From NCBI GenBank assembly GCA_016870295.1, contig VGBY01000007.1:1-18909 (forward strand): a stretch of DNA of 18,909 nucleotides, written 5' to 3'. The notes below the pieces were generated by a model. The model was not told the origin of the DNA, searched no databases, and saw only the letters and a program-made list of their open reading frames with translations. The stretch is from Actinomycetota bacterium. Lineage in GTDB: Bacteria > Actinomycetota > Acidimicrobiia > Acidimicrobiales > Ilumatobacteraceae. The translations under genes and the position numbers were made by a program. How positions within the stretch are numbered: position 1 is the first letter of the stretch; the number at the start of each line of letters is the position of its first letter. Shown one piece after another: positions 12,658-18,909 of the stretch.

Positions 12658-13380
12658 TCAGGTAACGTTCACGCCGACCAGGCTGCCGATCACATACGTG
12701 ACGCTCACCGCCAGCACGGTAATCACCACTTGTCGCACGCTGCCGCTCCACCAGGGGCGCTCTGCTTGTTGGGCGATGAGCGCACCGAGAATCGCGGCGG
12801 CAGCCACACCGATGACGACGGATGCGATGCGGGCCGGGTTGCCCGAGCCGGTGAGCCACGGGATGACCGGCAGCAACGCGCCGACGAGAAAGGTCACGAT
12901 CGACACGGCCGCCACCCGCAACGGGTTGGGCAACTGCGCCGGATCGAGACCGAACTCCTCGCGGGCGTGCACCATCACGGCGCGCTCGGGGTCTTTCATC
13001 ACTTCGGCGGCGGCGGCTTCGGCTTGCTTGGAGGACATGCCATGCGAGCGGTACATACCGGCGAGTTCGGAAGTTTCGGCGCTGGCATTGTGCTGCAACT
13101 CGCGCAACTCGAGTGCCATCTCGCGTTTCACGAGATCGTTCTGTGACGTGACCGACACCCACTCGCCGGCAGCCATGCTCACGGCACCTGCGACGGCCGA
13201 CGCGATGCCGGCGAGTCGCACGTAACTGGCGTCGATGCCACTCGCGGCGAAACCGATGATGAGCGACACGTTCGTGACGAGCCCATCGCTCAGGCCGAAA
13301 ACCCCGGCACGCACACTGCCGGCGGAGAGCGCACGATGATCTGGGTGGTCGTCGTGTTCGGCGCGCGAGTTCTCGGTCAC
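12658..13380 (-). CDS. VIT1/CCC1-family iron/manganese transporter
   Basis: A 240-residue membrane protein of the VIT1/CCC1 family, which moves Fe2+ or Mn2+ across membranes. Five hydrophobic segments are visible at about 34-50, 53-75, 155-177, 182-203 and 215-236. The opening GVFGLSDGLVTNVSLIIGFA and AGEWVSVTSQNDL are family signatures. The loop between segments 2 and 3 (80-150) is rich in Glu and His, as in the cytosolic metal-binding helix bundle of VIT1. In bacteria, direction and substrate are not settled. GTG 13380 lies exactly 6 nt after TACCTT, so a leaderless start is likely. It diverges from gltX over 78 bp and is followed by the DUF2237 gene. Confidence 0.88.
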   Translation of the reverse strand: MTENSRAEHDDHPDHRALSAGSVRAGVFGLSDGLVTNVSLIIGFAASGIDASYVRLAGIASAVAGAVSMAAGEWVSVTSQNDLVKREMALELRELQHNASAETSELAGMYRSHGMSSKQAEAAAAEVMKDPERAVMVHAREEFGLDPAQLPNPLRVAAVSIVTFLVGALLPVIPWLTGSGNPARIASVVIGVAAAAILGALIAQQAERPWWSGSVRQVVITVLAVSVTYVIGSLVGVNVT

Positions 13381-13386
13381 GCCTTA

Positions 13387-13392
13387 AAGGTA
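13387..13392 (-). promoter_or_regulatory. -10 box (TACCTT) of the VIT1-like gene, leaderless
   Basis: Minus-strand TACCTT, 6 nt (TAAGGC), GTG 13380. AAGG within the 6-nt gap is too close to the GTG to serve as a normal ribosome binding site. Confidence 0.5.
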
Positions 13393-13447
13393 GTCGTGCT
13401 GTGTGACGATGCTGCGTGCGCAACACGGTGAATCATCGCACCACGCT

Positions 13448-13453
13448 TAGTAT
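13448..13453 (+). promoter_or_regulatory. -10 box (TAGTAT) of gltX
   Basis: TAGTAT followed by 5 nt to GTG 13459, or 8 nt to a second in-frame GTG 13462. There is no Shine-Dalgarno sequence. A leaderless or near-leaderless start is likely, but which GTG is used cannot be settled. Confidence 0.45.
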
Positions 13454-13458
13454 CGGGT

Positions 13459-14904
13459 GTGGTGTCTGGCACTCATCGCTATCGTTTTGCGCCGTCACCG
13501 ACGGGGTATTTTCACGTGGGCGGCGCCCGCACCGCGCTCTACAACTGGATACTCGCACTACAGAACGACGGTGTGTTCGTGTTGCGCATTGAAGACACCG
13601 ACGAGTCGCGCAACGAACCGCAGTGGACGCAGGGCATCATCGACGCCCTCAACTGGATTGGGATCAGCGCGTCCGATCCGCACTTCGAGGGTCCGTACTT
13701 TCAGTCGGCGTACGCAGAGGCACACACGGCGGCCGCCAAGCAGCTCTACGACGGCGGCCATGCGTACTACTGCGATCTGACCAGCGAACAGATTCAAGAA
13801 CGGGCGAAAGCCGCGGGTAAACCCGGTTACGACGGTTTTTCGCGCGAGCGGGGCTTGGGGCCGGGTTCGGGACGCGTGTTGCGATTCAAGGTGCCAGGCG
13901 GCAACACCGTGGTGCACGACGAAGTGCGCGGACGAGTGGAGTTTGACAACGCGACCATCGAAGATTTCGTGCTCATGCGCGGCAACGGCACGCCGGTGTT
14001 CATCCTCGCGAACGTGGTCGACGACATTGCGATGAAGATCACCCACGTGGTGCGCGCCGAAGAACATCTCCCGAACACTCCCAAGCAGCAGTTGTTGTGG
14101 GAGGCGCTCGGTGTGGCACCACCGGTGTGGGCGCATGTGCCGGTGCTCGTGAATGAGCAGCGCAAGAAGTTGTCGAAGCGCCGCGACAAGGTCGCGCTCG
14201 AGCAGTATCGCGCCGAAGGTGTCGTTGCCGATGCAATGGTGAACTACCTCATGACGCTCGGCTGGGCGCCGACGGGGGAGACGGAGATCGTCGATTTCAC
14301 CACGATCACGCGCGACTTCAAACTCGGCTCGGTGAACCACTCGTCGGCGTTCTTCGACGTGAAGAAGTTGAACGCGTTCAACGGCGAGTACCTGCGCAAG
14401 ATGTCGTTGGATGAGTTCGTCGGGGTGTGCGAACCGTGGCTGACCGGTGTCGGCGTGCCCTGGAGTGGTGCGCAGACCGCACCATCGGTGCCGTGGCCTG
14501 TCGAGCGATTCAACCGGGCCGTCTTCTTGCGGATCGCCCCGCACGTGCAGACGCGAGTGGCACTGCTATCGGAGGTACCGGCGATGGTCGACTTCTTGTT
14601 TCTCGCGGATGCACCAATCGATACGGCGGCCTTCGACAAGGCGTTCGCTGCCGACTGGGCTCGCTCGTCGCTGCGCACCATGCGTGAACAATTCGTGACG
14701 ACGACATGGAGTGCGGAATCACTGAAGACGATCGTCGAAGGCGTTGGTGCATCAATTGACGTGAAGCTCGGCAAACTGCAGGCGCCGCTGCGGGTGGCAA
14801 CGACCGGTCGAAGCGTTGGTCCGCCGTTGTTTGAGTCGCTCGTAGTGCTCGGTCGCGATGAGACCCTGCGCCGCATCGATATTGCGCTTGCTCGCGCCGG
14901 CTGA
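13459..14904 (+). CDS. gltX: Glutamyl-tRNA synthetase
   Basis: Class I aminoacyl-tRNA synthetase, 481 residues, full length. The ATP-binding HIGH motif reads HVGG at residues 19-22 (RFAPSPTGYFHVGGARTALYN region), and the KMSKS-type motif reads KKLSKR at 236-241. VLRIEDTDESR, VVRAEEHLPNTPKQ and the C-terminal anticodon-binding helices are typical. No glutaminyl-tRNA synthetase is seen, and the tRNA-Gln and tRNA-Glu genes follow, so this is probably the non-discriminating enzyme that also makes Glu-tRNA(Gln) for GatCAB; this rests on the general biology of actinobacteria. Two adjacent in-frame GTG codons (13459, 13462) could start it. The next gene begins 4 nt after the stop. Confidence 0.96.
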   Translation: MVSGTHRYRFAPSPTGYFHVGGARTALYNWILALQNDGVFVLRIEDTDESRNEPQWTQGIIDALNWIGISASDPHFEGPYFQSAYAEAHTAAAKQLYDGGHAYYCDLTSEQIQERAKAAGKPGYDGFSRERGLGPGSGRVLRFKVPGGNTVVHDEVRGRVEFDNATIEDFVLMRGNGTPVFILANVVDDIAMKITHVVRAEEHLPNTPKQQLLWEALGVAPPVWAHVPVLVNEQRKKLSKRRDKVALEQYRAEGVVADAMVNYLMTLGWAPTGETEIVDFTTITRDFKLGSVNHSSAFFDVKKLNAFNGEYLRKMSLDEFVGVCEPWLTGVGVPWSGAQTAPSVPWPVERFNRAVFLRIAPHVQTRVALLSEVPAMVDFLFLADAPIDTAAFDKAFAADWARSSLRTMREQFVTTTWSAESLKTIVEGVGASIDVKLGKLQAPLRVATTGRSVGPPLFESLVVLGRDETLRRIDIALARAG

Positions 14905-14908
14905 ACGC

Positions 14909-15526
14909 GTGCGTCGCGCCCGCTTCGTCGCCCTGGCGCTGCTCGCGTCGTTCGCGTTGTACTTCGCCGTCACGCTCGCTCAGGTGTGGGGTAGTGGTCG
15001 CAGCGAAGCGTTTGCCACGAGCGGGCAGAGTGTCGATGCCATCGTGGTTCTCGGAGCGGCGCAGTACGACGGCCGTCCCTCGCCACAATTGCGGGCGCGC
15101 CTCGACCATGTGTTGCGTCTGTGGCAGCGCGGCGCCGCGCCGGTCGTGGTGGTGACGGGCGGCAAGCAGTCGGGTGATCGTTTCACCGAGGCCGAAGCAG
15201 GGCGTGAGTATCTCGTGGCGGGTGGCGTGCCAATCGAGTCGATCGTGGTCGAGCCGCGGGGGAGCTCGACGTTCGAAAGCCTGCAATTGTTGCGAGATGG
15301 CGCGATTGCGCCGACGATTGACCGTGTCGCCATCGTGAGCGACCCGTATCACGTGTTGCGCGCGAGTCTGGTTGCGCGAGAGTTGGGTTTCGACGCGACT
15401 TCGTCAGCAACGCGCACCAGCGTGACGCGGGGCAGCAACGCATTGTTGCGCAACGTTCGCGAGTCGATTGGCATTATGGTCGGTCGCATCGTCGGGTTCC
15501 GCCAACTCGAGTCGTGGCTACAATGA
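14909..15526 (+). CDS. YdcF/SanA-type DUF218 protein, membrane-anchored
   Basis: A 205-residue protein with one N-terminal hydrophobic segment (FVALALLASFALYFAVTLAQ, residues about 5-26) preceded by Arg residues, so a signal anchor with the domain outside. The DUF218 domain follows: VDAIVVLGAAQYDGRPSPQL, then LWQRGAAPVVVVTGGKQSGD, EAEAGREYLVAGGVP, VEPRGSSTFESLQL and VSDPYHVLRA. The family includes SanA/ElyC/YdcF, linked to envelope integrity; the biochemical activity is poorly defined. I chose GTG 14909, 4 nt after the gltX stop, because it puts the Arg cluster just before the membrane helix. An ATG at 14858 inside gltX is in frame but would add an unlikely 17 residues. The tRNA-Gln gene begins 14 nt after its stop. 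Confidence 0.85.
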   Translation: MRRARFVALALLASFALYFAVTLAQVWGSGRSEAFATSGQSVDAIVVLGAAQYDGRPSPQLRARLDHVLRLWQRGAAPVVVVTGGKQSGDRFTEAEAGREYLVAGGVPIESIVVEPRGSSTFESLQLLRDGAIAPTIDRVAIVSDPYHVLRASLVARELGFDATSSATRTSVTRGSNALLRNVRESIGIMVGRIVGFRQLESWLQ

Positions 15527-15540
15527 ACGACGCAACACTC

Positions 15541-15612
15541 TGGGGAGTGGTGTAACTGGCAACACAGCAGATTCTGGATCTGTTATTCAGGGTTCGATTC
15601 CTTGCTCCCCAA
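15541..15612 (+). tRNA. tRNA-Gln (anticodon CUG)
   Basis: The cloverleaf folds completely. The acceptor stem pairs TGGGGAG with CTCCCCA and has the U1-A72 pair typical of tRNA-Gln. The D stem is GTGT/ACAC, and the anticodon stem GCAGA/TCTGT encloses loop TTCTGGA with CTG at 34-36. The T stem CAGGG/CCTTG carries the TTCGATT loop. The discriminator is A and CCA is not encoded (ACTG follows). The gene begins 14 nt after the ydcF-like stop, so it may be cut from the gltX transcript. Its 3' acceptor strand is also the start of a 38-bp tandem repeat. Confidence 0.93.
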
Positions 15613-15727
15613 CTGATACGACGCGACGTTGTCGCGTCAGGGCTCCCCAACTGATACGACGCGACGTTGTCGCGTCAGGGCTCCCCAACTGATACGACGC
15701 GACGTTGTCGCGTCAGGGCTCCCCAAC
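15605..15727 (+). repeat. 38-bp tandem repeat (3 copies + 9 bp) copying the tRNA-Gln 3' end
   Basis: Identical units at 15605-15642, 15643-15680 and 15681-15718, then a partial unit at 15719-15727 (CTCCCCAAC). The first 8 bases of each unit are the 3' acceptor strand plus discriminator of tRNA-Gln. Each unit also holds a perfect 8-bp hairpin, GACGCGAC-GTT-GTCGCGTC. So four copies of the acceptor 3' strand follow one 5' strand. No coding sequence runs through the array. It ends 28 bp before tRNA-Glu. Confidence 0.92.
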
Positions 15728-15755
15728 ACGAGCGGTAGCGTGATGAGCCGTTCTG

Positions 15756-15831
15756 GCTCCCATCGTCTAGCGGCCTAGGACACAGCCCTCTCAAGGCTGC
15801 GGCACGGGTTCAAATCCCGTTGGGAGTGCCA
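15756..15831 (+). tRNA. tRNA-Glu (anticodon CUC)
   Basis: Complete cloverleaf: acceptor GCTCCCA/TGGGAGT (with a G1-U72 wobble), the conserved D arm TCGTCTAGCGGCCTAGGAC, anticodon stem CAGCC/GGCTG with loop CTCTCAA (CTC at 34-36), and T arm CGGGTTCAAATCCCG. Discriminator G73 is followed by an encoded CCA (15829-15831), unlike the neighbouring tRNA-Gln. It lies downstream of gltX, whose product charges it. The next gene converges with its stop 27 bp away. Confidence 0.94.
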
Positions 15832-15857
15832 CGCCGAACAGCCCGGCCGATTGCATT

Positions 15858-17006
15858 TCAGCGAGGCAGCAGGCTCGGCAATTCGCGTAGGCACTCGTAG
15901 TCCGCCACCTCGTTGTACAAAAATGCCGATAACCGCACGCCGGTGACACCGCCGGGGCTGGTGATTGCAATCTCGGCACCGAGTCGCTCGCGGGCGGCAA
16001 CGATGAGCGAATCTTCTTGTGCCGTGGTCAAGTGACGAGCCCCAGGCAGTGGCACGATGCGCATGCACGGGGCGCGCAGTTCCGGGTGGGTCGGCAACGT
16101 GACACCCCATGCATCAGCGAGCATCTCGGCTGCAGCGTCGACTGTGCCGCGGCAATGCTTGTCGCGCACCTCGCGGGGCCATCGCGCGAGAAAATCGAAT
16201 GCGGCAGGTGTCGCAAGATACGCCGACAAGTCGGCGGTGCCCTGCGTGTCGAACGAGAGCGGATAGCCACGTTCGGTGTTCCAACTGCCGGCAAGCGGTT
16301 CGAGCACGCTGGCCGCCCGCTCGGAAACTGCCACCAATGCCGCCGACGGTCGGGGAGCCGCAACCCACTTGTGGAAGTTGCTCACCCACGCATCCACACC
16401 GGTCGGCAATGGCGGGTGCACCTGACCCGCCACGTGGGCTGCATCCACCACGATGAAGCAGTCGGGCCGCACCGCTCGAACAGCCCTGGCAATCGCTGCG
16501 ACGGGGTTCAGTTGTGCGCTGGTGGCCACAATGTGGTCGATTACCAAGACGTCTGCGTCACCAAGATGCGCAACCACCTCATCGACGCAGGACGCGGGCG
16601 TCGCAGCCGACGGCGGCAACGACGGCAGTTCGCGTAACTCAGCCTCGGCGCGCTGCACCAAGGCGCGCAGCCCGAGCACCACGCCGCCGTAATTCGACGT
16701 CATGGTCGCCACCTTCGTGCCGCGTCGTACTACGGCCGCGGCGGCCGCGATCACCCCCTGCGACGCGTTCGGCACGAATGCAAGGCGATCCTCGACGGTG
16801 CCGAGTTCGGCGGCGCATCGCGCGCGGGCAGCCCGCAACAGGCCGGGCAGTTGGGTGCGAAAGAACAAGTTCGGGTTGTGATCCATCTGCTCACGAATCG
16901 CCTGCTGGGCAGCGAGCACCGACGTCGGCACAGCACCGAACGACCCGTGGTTGAGGTAGCGAACCGAGGAGTCAAGACTCCACTCAGCGCGCGATGCGAG
17001 GGTCAT
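15858..17006 (-). CDS. PLP-dependent class V aminotransferase, isopenicillin-N-epimerase-like
   Basis: A 382-residue fold-type I PLP enzyme. The opening VRYLNHGSFGAVP (15-27) is characteristic of the isopenicillin N epimerase-like group, not SufS/IscS. Asp188 and His191 (VVDAAHVAG) contact the cofactor, and Lys213 in SNFHKW is the Schiff-base lysine. The C-terminal ITSPGGVTGVRLSAFLYNEVADYECL (split over the small domain) fits family proteins that rely on an arginine near the end for carboxylate binding. The real substrate is unknown; epimerase, lyase and desulfurase activities all occur in the group. ATG 17006 has GAGG about 7 nt upstream. It lies 72 bp downstream of the tailed HU gene on the same strand and converges with tRNA-Glu. 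Confidence 0.88.
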   Translation of the reverse strand: MTLASRAEWSLDSSVRYLNHGSFGAVPTSVLAAQQAIREQMDHNPNLFFRTQLPGLLRAARARCAAELGTVEDRLAFVPNASQGVIAAAAAVVRRGTKVATMTSNYGGVVLGLRALVQRAEAELRELPSLPPSAATPASCVDEVVAHLGDADVLVIDHIVATSAQLNPVAAIARAVRAVRPDCFIVVDAAHVAGQVHPPLPTGVDAWVSNFHKWVAAPRPSAALVAVSERAASVLEPLAGSWNTERGYPLSFDTQGTADLSAYLATPAAFDFLARWPREVRDKHCRGTVDAAAEMLADAWGVTLPTHPELRAPCMRIVPLPGARHLTTAQEDSLIVAARERLGAEIAITSPGGVTGVRLSAFLYNEVADYECLRELPSLLPR

Positions 17007-17078
17007 TGAGCACCCTCGCGCCGGCGGGGCAGCGCGATTACTCGCACCCGCCGCCGCCGGCGACGAAGAAAGAGCGGG

Positions 17079-17429
17079 TTAGCGCTTCTTCTTGGCGGGT
17101 TTCTTCGCTGGGGCCGGAGCCTTGTGCGTGGTATTCAACTTCGGAGCAGGAGCAACGCCCAAGGCGATGTCTTTGAAGCCCTTCAGCGCGGTGATCTTGG
17201 CGACGGTCTTCGCCTTGATCTGGATCTGCTCACCGGTCGCTGGGTTGCGGCCGATGCGCGCTGGGCGCTTCTTCTTGAAGAACTTGGCGAAGCCCGAGAT
17301 GTTGACGATCTCACCCTTGGCCACGTTGGCCAGGATGACATCGACCGTTCCCTCGATGACGGCTTTCGCCACCTTCCTCTCGACACCGGAATGGAGTGCT
17401 ACTGCGTTGATAAGTTCGTTTTTCTTCAT
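17079..17429 (-). CDS. HU-family nucleoid protein with Lys/Pro/Ala-rich tail (116 aa)
   Basis: The second HU protein of the window. Residues 1-90 are a standard HU domain: KKNELINAVALHSGVERKVA, ISGFAKFFKKKRPARIGRNP (note Ala-Lys-Phe-Phe where most HU have Gly-x-Phe), and ATGEQIQIKAKTVAKI. From about residue 92 comes a basic tail ending APAPAKKPAKKKR, like a short version of the mycobacterial HupB tail. It differs clearly from HU at 4956-5237, which lacks a tail but has a Lys-rich peptide gene next to it. ATG 17429 is preceded 8 nt upstream by TAGGGT, within an inverted repeat. The tail may fine-tune DNA compaction or be acetylated, as in HupB; inferred. Confidence 0.92.
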   Translation of the reverse strand: MKKNELINAVALHSGVERKVAKAVIEGTVDVILANVAKGEIVNISGFAKFFKKKRPARIGRNPATGEQIQIKAKTVAKITALKGFKDIALGVAPAPKLNTTHKAPAPAKKPAKKKR

Positions 17430-17432
17430 AGA

Positions 17433-17458
17433 CCATCACCCTATTACACGGGTGGTGG
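17433..17458 (-). promoter_or_regulatory. Inverted repeat around the -10 box of the tailed HU gene
   Basis: CCATCACCC (17433-17441) and GGGTGGTGG (17450-17458) form a 9-bp inverted repeat with one G-T mismatch-type position around an 8-nt centre. Read on the minus strand, TAGGGT (17438-17443) lies 8 nt before ATG 17429 and overlaps one arm, so a protein bound here would block the promoter. In RNA it could also fold as a hairpin. Confidence 0.4.
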
Positions 17459-17505
17459 ATGGATGCGTGATGCCGGTGGCGGGGCTTCGCCGCGCGAGGG
17501 GGCGC

Positions 17506-18723
17506 CTAGAACCGCACGCGACAGATACGCGGCCCGTGCACCTGACCGCCTGCCCAGGTAACCGCCGCGGGGTCGATCAGCGAGAACTCGGGGATGCGCT
17601 CGAGCCACACCTGCAGGGCGACCCGCAGTTCCAACCGGGCGAGGTTCGAGCCCGCACAGCGGTGGATACCCGAGCCGAAGGCCACATGGCGGTTGTGTTC
17701 GCGGTCGAGGATGACCTCGTTCGGGCGCTCGAATTGCCGCGGGTCGCGATTGGCGGCCGGGAACGACATAAGAATACGGTCGCCGGCCTTCATCGGGCAG
17801 CCCTGAAACTCGGTGTCTCGGTCGACGATGCGGGCCATCGTGACGGGTGAGTAGGCGCGCAACAGTTCCTCAACGGCCGTGGGCCACAGTTCGGGGTTGG
17901 CGCGCAACTGCTGGCGATGTTCGGGGTGCTGGGCCAGATGCCAGAGCGACGAGCCAATCGCACTCCAGGTGGTGTCGATGCCGGCTACGAGCATCAGGTT
18001 GCACACACCGAGCACGTACTGATCGGTGACCGGATACTTGTCGCCCGAGTTGAGCAGGTCGGTGATGAGGTCGTTCTCGCGCGGGTTCTTCTTGCGATCC
18101 TCGAGTTGTTGCTTGAAGAACGTGATGATGTTGATGCGGTTCTCCAGTCGCACCTTGGGGTCGGTGAGGCCGATCTCGAGCACGCCGCGCACCCAGCTGG
18201 TGAACTCGTCGGACATCTCGATTGGCACGCCGAGCATTGTGGCGATGACACGCACCGGAATCTGTTGGGCGTAGTCGGTGGCGGCGTCGCCCTCGCCGGA
18301 GTCGATGAACTTGTCGATGAGTTGGTTGCACAGATCGCGCGTGCTCTGCTCGTATTTCGCCACGGCTTGCGGCGCAAAGACGGGGAGGATGAGTCGGCGG
18401 TGCCAGTGGTGATCGGGCGGGTCGCTGGTGATCGGCGGCGCGGCGACACCGGCGTAGGCACCTTCGGAGATTGGGGCGGCACGCGGCACCACCACGACGT
18501 CGCGTGAGGTGAAGATTTCGTGTTCTTGCGCGATGGAAACGACATCCTCGTAACGAGTCGGGAACCACGAGCCACCCCAGCGGTCACTGTGGGCAATCGG
18601 GCACTTCGACTCACGAATCTCGTGCATCGTCGGGTATGGATCGCGCACGAACTCCGGGTCGAAGATGTTGTAGTCGGTGGTCGGATCGTTGACGGGGCCG
18701 GCGTTTTCTTCGAGTGTGGTCAT
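17506..18723 (-). CDS. Cytochrome P450 monooxygenase
   Basis: A soluble bacterial class I P450 of 405 residues. I-helix AGIDTT at 247-252 provides the Asp250-Thr251 acid-alcohol pair for O2 activation. The K-helix ExxR lies in VEELLRAYSP. The heme loop FGSGIHRCAG has Cys356 as the thiolate ligand. The N-terminal FDPEFVRDPYPTMHEIRE and TSDPPDHHWHRRLILPVF are typical. There is no membrane anchor, so it accepts electrons from a ferredoxin. That partner is encoded immediately upstream: its stop is 3 nt before this ATG, and the GAGGAG ribosome binding site lies in the ferredoxin's last codons. The substrate is unknown; steroid, fatty-acid or terpenoid oxidation is common for such enzymes. Confidence 0.95.
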   Translation of the reverse strand: MTTLEENAGPVNDPTTDYNIFDPEFVRDPYPTMHEIRESKCPIAHSDRWGGSWFPTRYEDVVSIAQEHEIFTSRDVVVVPRAAPISEGAYAGVAAPPITSDPPDHHWHRRLILPVFAPQAVAKYEQSTRDLCNQLIDKFIDSGEGDAATDYAQQIPVRVIATMLGVPIEMSDEFTSWVRGVLEIGLTDPKVRLENRINIITFFKQQLEDRKKNPRENDLITDLLNSGDKYPVTDQYVLGVCNLMLVAGIDTTWSAIGSSLWHLAQHPEHRQQLRANPELWPTAVEELLRAYSPVTMARIVDRDTEFQGCPMKAGDRILMSFPAANRDPRQFERPNEVILDREHNRHVAFGSGIHRCAGSNLARLELRVALQVWLERIPEFSLIDPAAVTWAGGQVHGPRICRVRF

Positions 18724-18726
18724 TGG

Positions 18727-18909
18727 CTACTCCTCGATGATGATGGCGTCTTCAGGGCAGTTCGCCTGCGCACGACGCGCCTTGCCGTGCAGTTCGGCAG
18801 GCAAGTCACCCGGGATGAGCACGGTGGCGTGACCCAACTCGTCGCTACCGAACACCTCGGGCGCGGCAATCGAACACATTTGTTGCCCCTGACACGAGGC
18901 TTCATCAAC
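18727..18909 (-). CDS. [3Fe-4S]-type ferredoxin, P450 partner (N-terminus outside window)
   Basis: The visible 60 residues run from VDEASCQGQQMCSIAAPEVF to CPEDAIIIEE and a TAG at 18727-18729. The C-x5-C spacing, with no central CxxC-type fourth ligand, plus the distal CP, matches the short [3Fe-4S] ferredoxins that serve actinobacterial P450s. Only the first few residues are missing. The gene overlaps the ribosome binding site of the P450 and stops 3 nt before its ATG, so the two are translated as a pair. It passes electrons from a ferredoxin reductase, not in this window, to the P450. Confidence 0.9.
   Translation of the reverse strand, partial: VDEASCQGQQMCSIAAPEVFGSDELGHATVLIPGDLPAELHGKARRAQANCPEDAIIIEE

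Noticed and set aside
13558..14544. 328-codon minus-strand open frame opposite gltX
   Set aside because: Antisense to gltX, which has clear HIGH and KMSKS-type motifs; the shadow has no motif and biased composition.
15605..15727. CRISPR-like direct repeats
   Set aside because: The 38-bp units are contiguous with no unique spacers, there are only three, they start inside a tRNA, and no cas gene is present.
15541..15727. Prophage or integrative-element attachment site at tRNA-Gln
   Set aside because: tRNA 3'-end duplications can be att sites, but no integrase or foreign-looking DNA lies between the copies, and they are adjacent, not flanking an island.
17460..17505. Terminator hairpin after the P450 gene
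   Set aside because: Only a 4-bp GCGG/CCGC stem can be drawn with confidence; too weak for a feature.

Overview
The window looks like chromosomal DNA from a high-G+C actinobacterium, most plausibly of the class Acidimicrobiia (Ilumatobacter-like). The case rests on a WhiB-family Fe-S regulator, two HU proteins with lysine-rich tails or partners, an FbiD-type coenzyme F420 enzyme, a P450-ferredoxin pair, gltX next to the tRNA-Gln and tRNA-Glu genes, many GTG starts, and several genes with a -10 box directly abutting the start codon (leaderless mRNAs). The class-level assignment is inference. I see no rRNA, prophage, transposase or CRISPR array.

Layout. 1-2.4 kb: the end of an unknown gene, a strong UUCG-loop hairpin, two small minus-strand genes, then exonuclease III (xth) overlapping a PaaI-like thioesterase. 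2.4-4.9 kb: whiB with a structured leader and a consensus promoter, phoH2 (PIN + PhoH ATPase), and a roughly 500-bp A+T-richer gap. 4.9-5.5 kb: HU followed by a 29-residue Lys/Ala peptide gene and two hairpins. 5.5-9.0 kb: fbiD, diverging from gpsA - hypothetical - rnhB. 9.0-12.2 kb: acyl-CoA dehydrogenase diverging from an Nfu_N-like gene, a 17-bp tandem repeat, a B12-binding/HTH regulator with a CarH-like motif, and an unknown gene. 12.2-15.9 kb: DUF2237 and VIT1-like genes diverging from gltX - ydcF-like - tRNA-Gln - three 38-bp repeats - tRNA-Glu. 15.9-18.9 kb (all minus strand): ferredoxin (partial) - P450 - HU with a tail - class V aminotransferase.

How the genes fit together. Most are housekeeping functions: DNA repair and replication (xth, rnhB), phospholipid precursor supply (gpsA), F420 cofactor synthesis (fbiD), nucleoid structure (two HU genes and the Lys-rich peptide) and translation. 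The gltX and tRNA cluster fits the indirect route to Gln-tRNA, in which GluRS charges both tRNAs. The ferredoxin stop and the P450 start are 3 nt apart, so the two form a redox unit.

The most notable signals are non-coding: (i) five genes with TANNNT, exactly 6 nt, then GTG; (ii) fbiD and gpsA divergent -10 boxes that overlap; (iii) three repeats that each copy the 3' acceptor end of tRNA-Gln; (iv) a 17-bp tandem repeat that places TAA in all three frames; (v) two stacked hairpins in the whiB leader; (vi) an HU 'tail' encoded as its own tiny gene.
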